From the NCBI RefSeq assembly GCF_900177625.1, contig NZ_FXAU01000005.1, forward strand, positions 124,001 through 188,000: a DNA stretch of 64,000 bases, in the 5' to 3' direction. The DNA is from Sphingobacterium psychroaquaticum. Lineage in GTDB: Bacteria; Bacteroidota; Bacteroidia; Sphingobacteriales; Sphingobacteriaceae. How positions within the stretch are numbered: the first letter of the stretch is position 1; each line of letters starts with the position of its first letter. The notes beneath the pieces are model-generated. The model was not told where the DNA came from. It did no database searches and worked only from the letters and a program-made list of their open reading frames with translations. Position numbers and translations under genes: made by a program. Shown here piece by piece: positions 63,794-64,000 of the stretch.

Positions 63794-64000
63794 TATTTGT
63801 TGTATTTAATAGTTAAAGGATGGTGTAGATGTTCTGCTTTTGTCAGGAGATACATATGCCATTGCTCGTCAGAAGTAATAGCACCAGCTTTATTGAATGC
63901 CGCGCCCATGTAGTACTCCAGCGGCTGATTGTTTTGCTGTGTTATTTTAAACAGGAATTGTGTCGGACTTTGGATTAATGCAGCTCGATCATCAGGCAAA
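63793..64000 (-). CDS. DUF4861-family protein, C-terminal fragment (partial)
   Basis: The last 68 or so residues of a gene that runs off the right edge. The segment QPLEYYMGAAFNKAGAITS followed by W-H-M-Y-L and a KxxHPLTIKY end resembles the C-terminus of DUF4861 proteins, which sit beside KduD/KduI in pectin- or uronate-degradation loci of Bacteroidota. Its stop overlaps the kduD start by one base. Family assignment from the C-terminal pattern only; the true start is outside the window. Confidence 0.6.
   Translation of the reverse strand, partial: LPDDRAALIQSPTQFLFKITQQNNQPLEYYMGAAFNKAGAITSDEQWHMYLLTKAEHLHHPLTIKYNK

Noticed and set aside
1..64000. CRISPR arrays, rRNA operons, complete tRNAs and intact insertion sequences
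   Set aside because: No regularly spaced repeats, rRNA-like sequence, foldable tRNA or transposase gene was recognised on either strand.

Overview
The window reads as chromosomal DNA of a Bacteroidota, most likely a Sphingobacterium- or Pedobacter-like member of the Sphingobacteriaceae. This rests on SusC/SusD pairs, FecI/FecR-type sigma/anti-sigma pairs, TonB receptors with carboxypeptidase-regulatory N-termini, a split KdpD, RteC/TopB/DUF3945 conjugative-element genes, and a textbook TTTG-N19-TAnnTTTG promoter. The genus is inferred. I see no rRNA, no convincing tRNA, no CRISPR array and no intact insertion sequence.

Layout. (1) 1-523: partial LytS-type sensor kinase on the minus strand. 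(2) 739-7356: TolC / membrane-fusion / RND permease efflux operon with a papain-like (DUF6695-type) gene at its end. (3) 7406-13956: regulatory and replication part of a conjugative (CTn/ICE-like) element. It holds two RteC paralogues pointing toward each other around topoisomerase III, DUF4099/DUF3945 and HTH genes, plus a structured non-coding element. No integrase, relaxase or transfer gene is present, so it is a remnant or one side of a larger element. (4) 14323-19297: a very AT-rich, tightly overlapping three-gene operon: a 1177-aa helical-repeat protein with a GHKL ATPase end, a stand-alone receiver, and a receiver fused to a PD-(D/E)XK nuclease-like domain. This matches the plan of the Detocs anti-phage two-component systems, but with a nuclease-like effector. 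It is the most interesting find. (5) 19566-28646: an outer-membrane protein, then an ECF-sigma-controlled TonB uptake operon (sigma, short anti-sigma, DUF4374 lipoprotein, TonB receptor, second DUF4374 lipoprotein, DUF4198, PepSY), probably for iron-siderophore or another metal complex.

(6) 28772-32177: an outer-membrane beta-barrel protein and a small membrane protein. (7) 32178-44035: a plus-strand sulfatase converging on a minus-strand utilization locus (ECF sigma, FecR, SusC, SusD, BACON-like lipoprotein, second sulfatase, Ntn amide hydrolase). (8) 44277-53579: a potassium-uptake operon with two small ORFs, a KdpA-associated small protein, KdpF, KdpA, KdpB, KdpC, a porin-like barrel, a truncated KdpD (KdpD + USP domains) and a separate histidine kinase. 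No KdpE-like regulator lies nearby. (9) 53707-64000: phosphocholine-type phospholipase C, an Oar-like TonB receptor, a tricorn-like S41 protease, KduD and the C-terminus of a DUF4861 protein (uronate/pectin-type catabolism).

How the parts work together: efflux, two TonB/SusCD import loci each run by its own sigma/anti-sigma pair, and high-affinity K+ uptake form an ordinary envelope-centred chromosome. Into it a mobile-element segment carrying a probable defence operon has been placed. Base composition changes visibly between the segments: the topB segment is GC-richer and the defence operon much AT-richer than the flanks.
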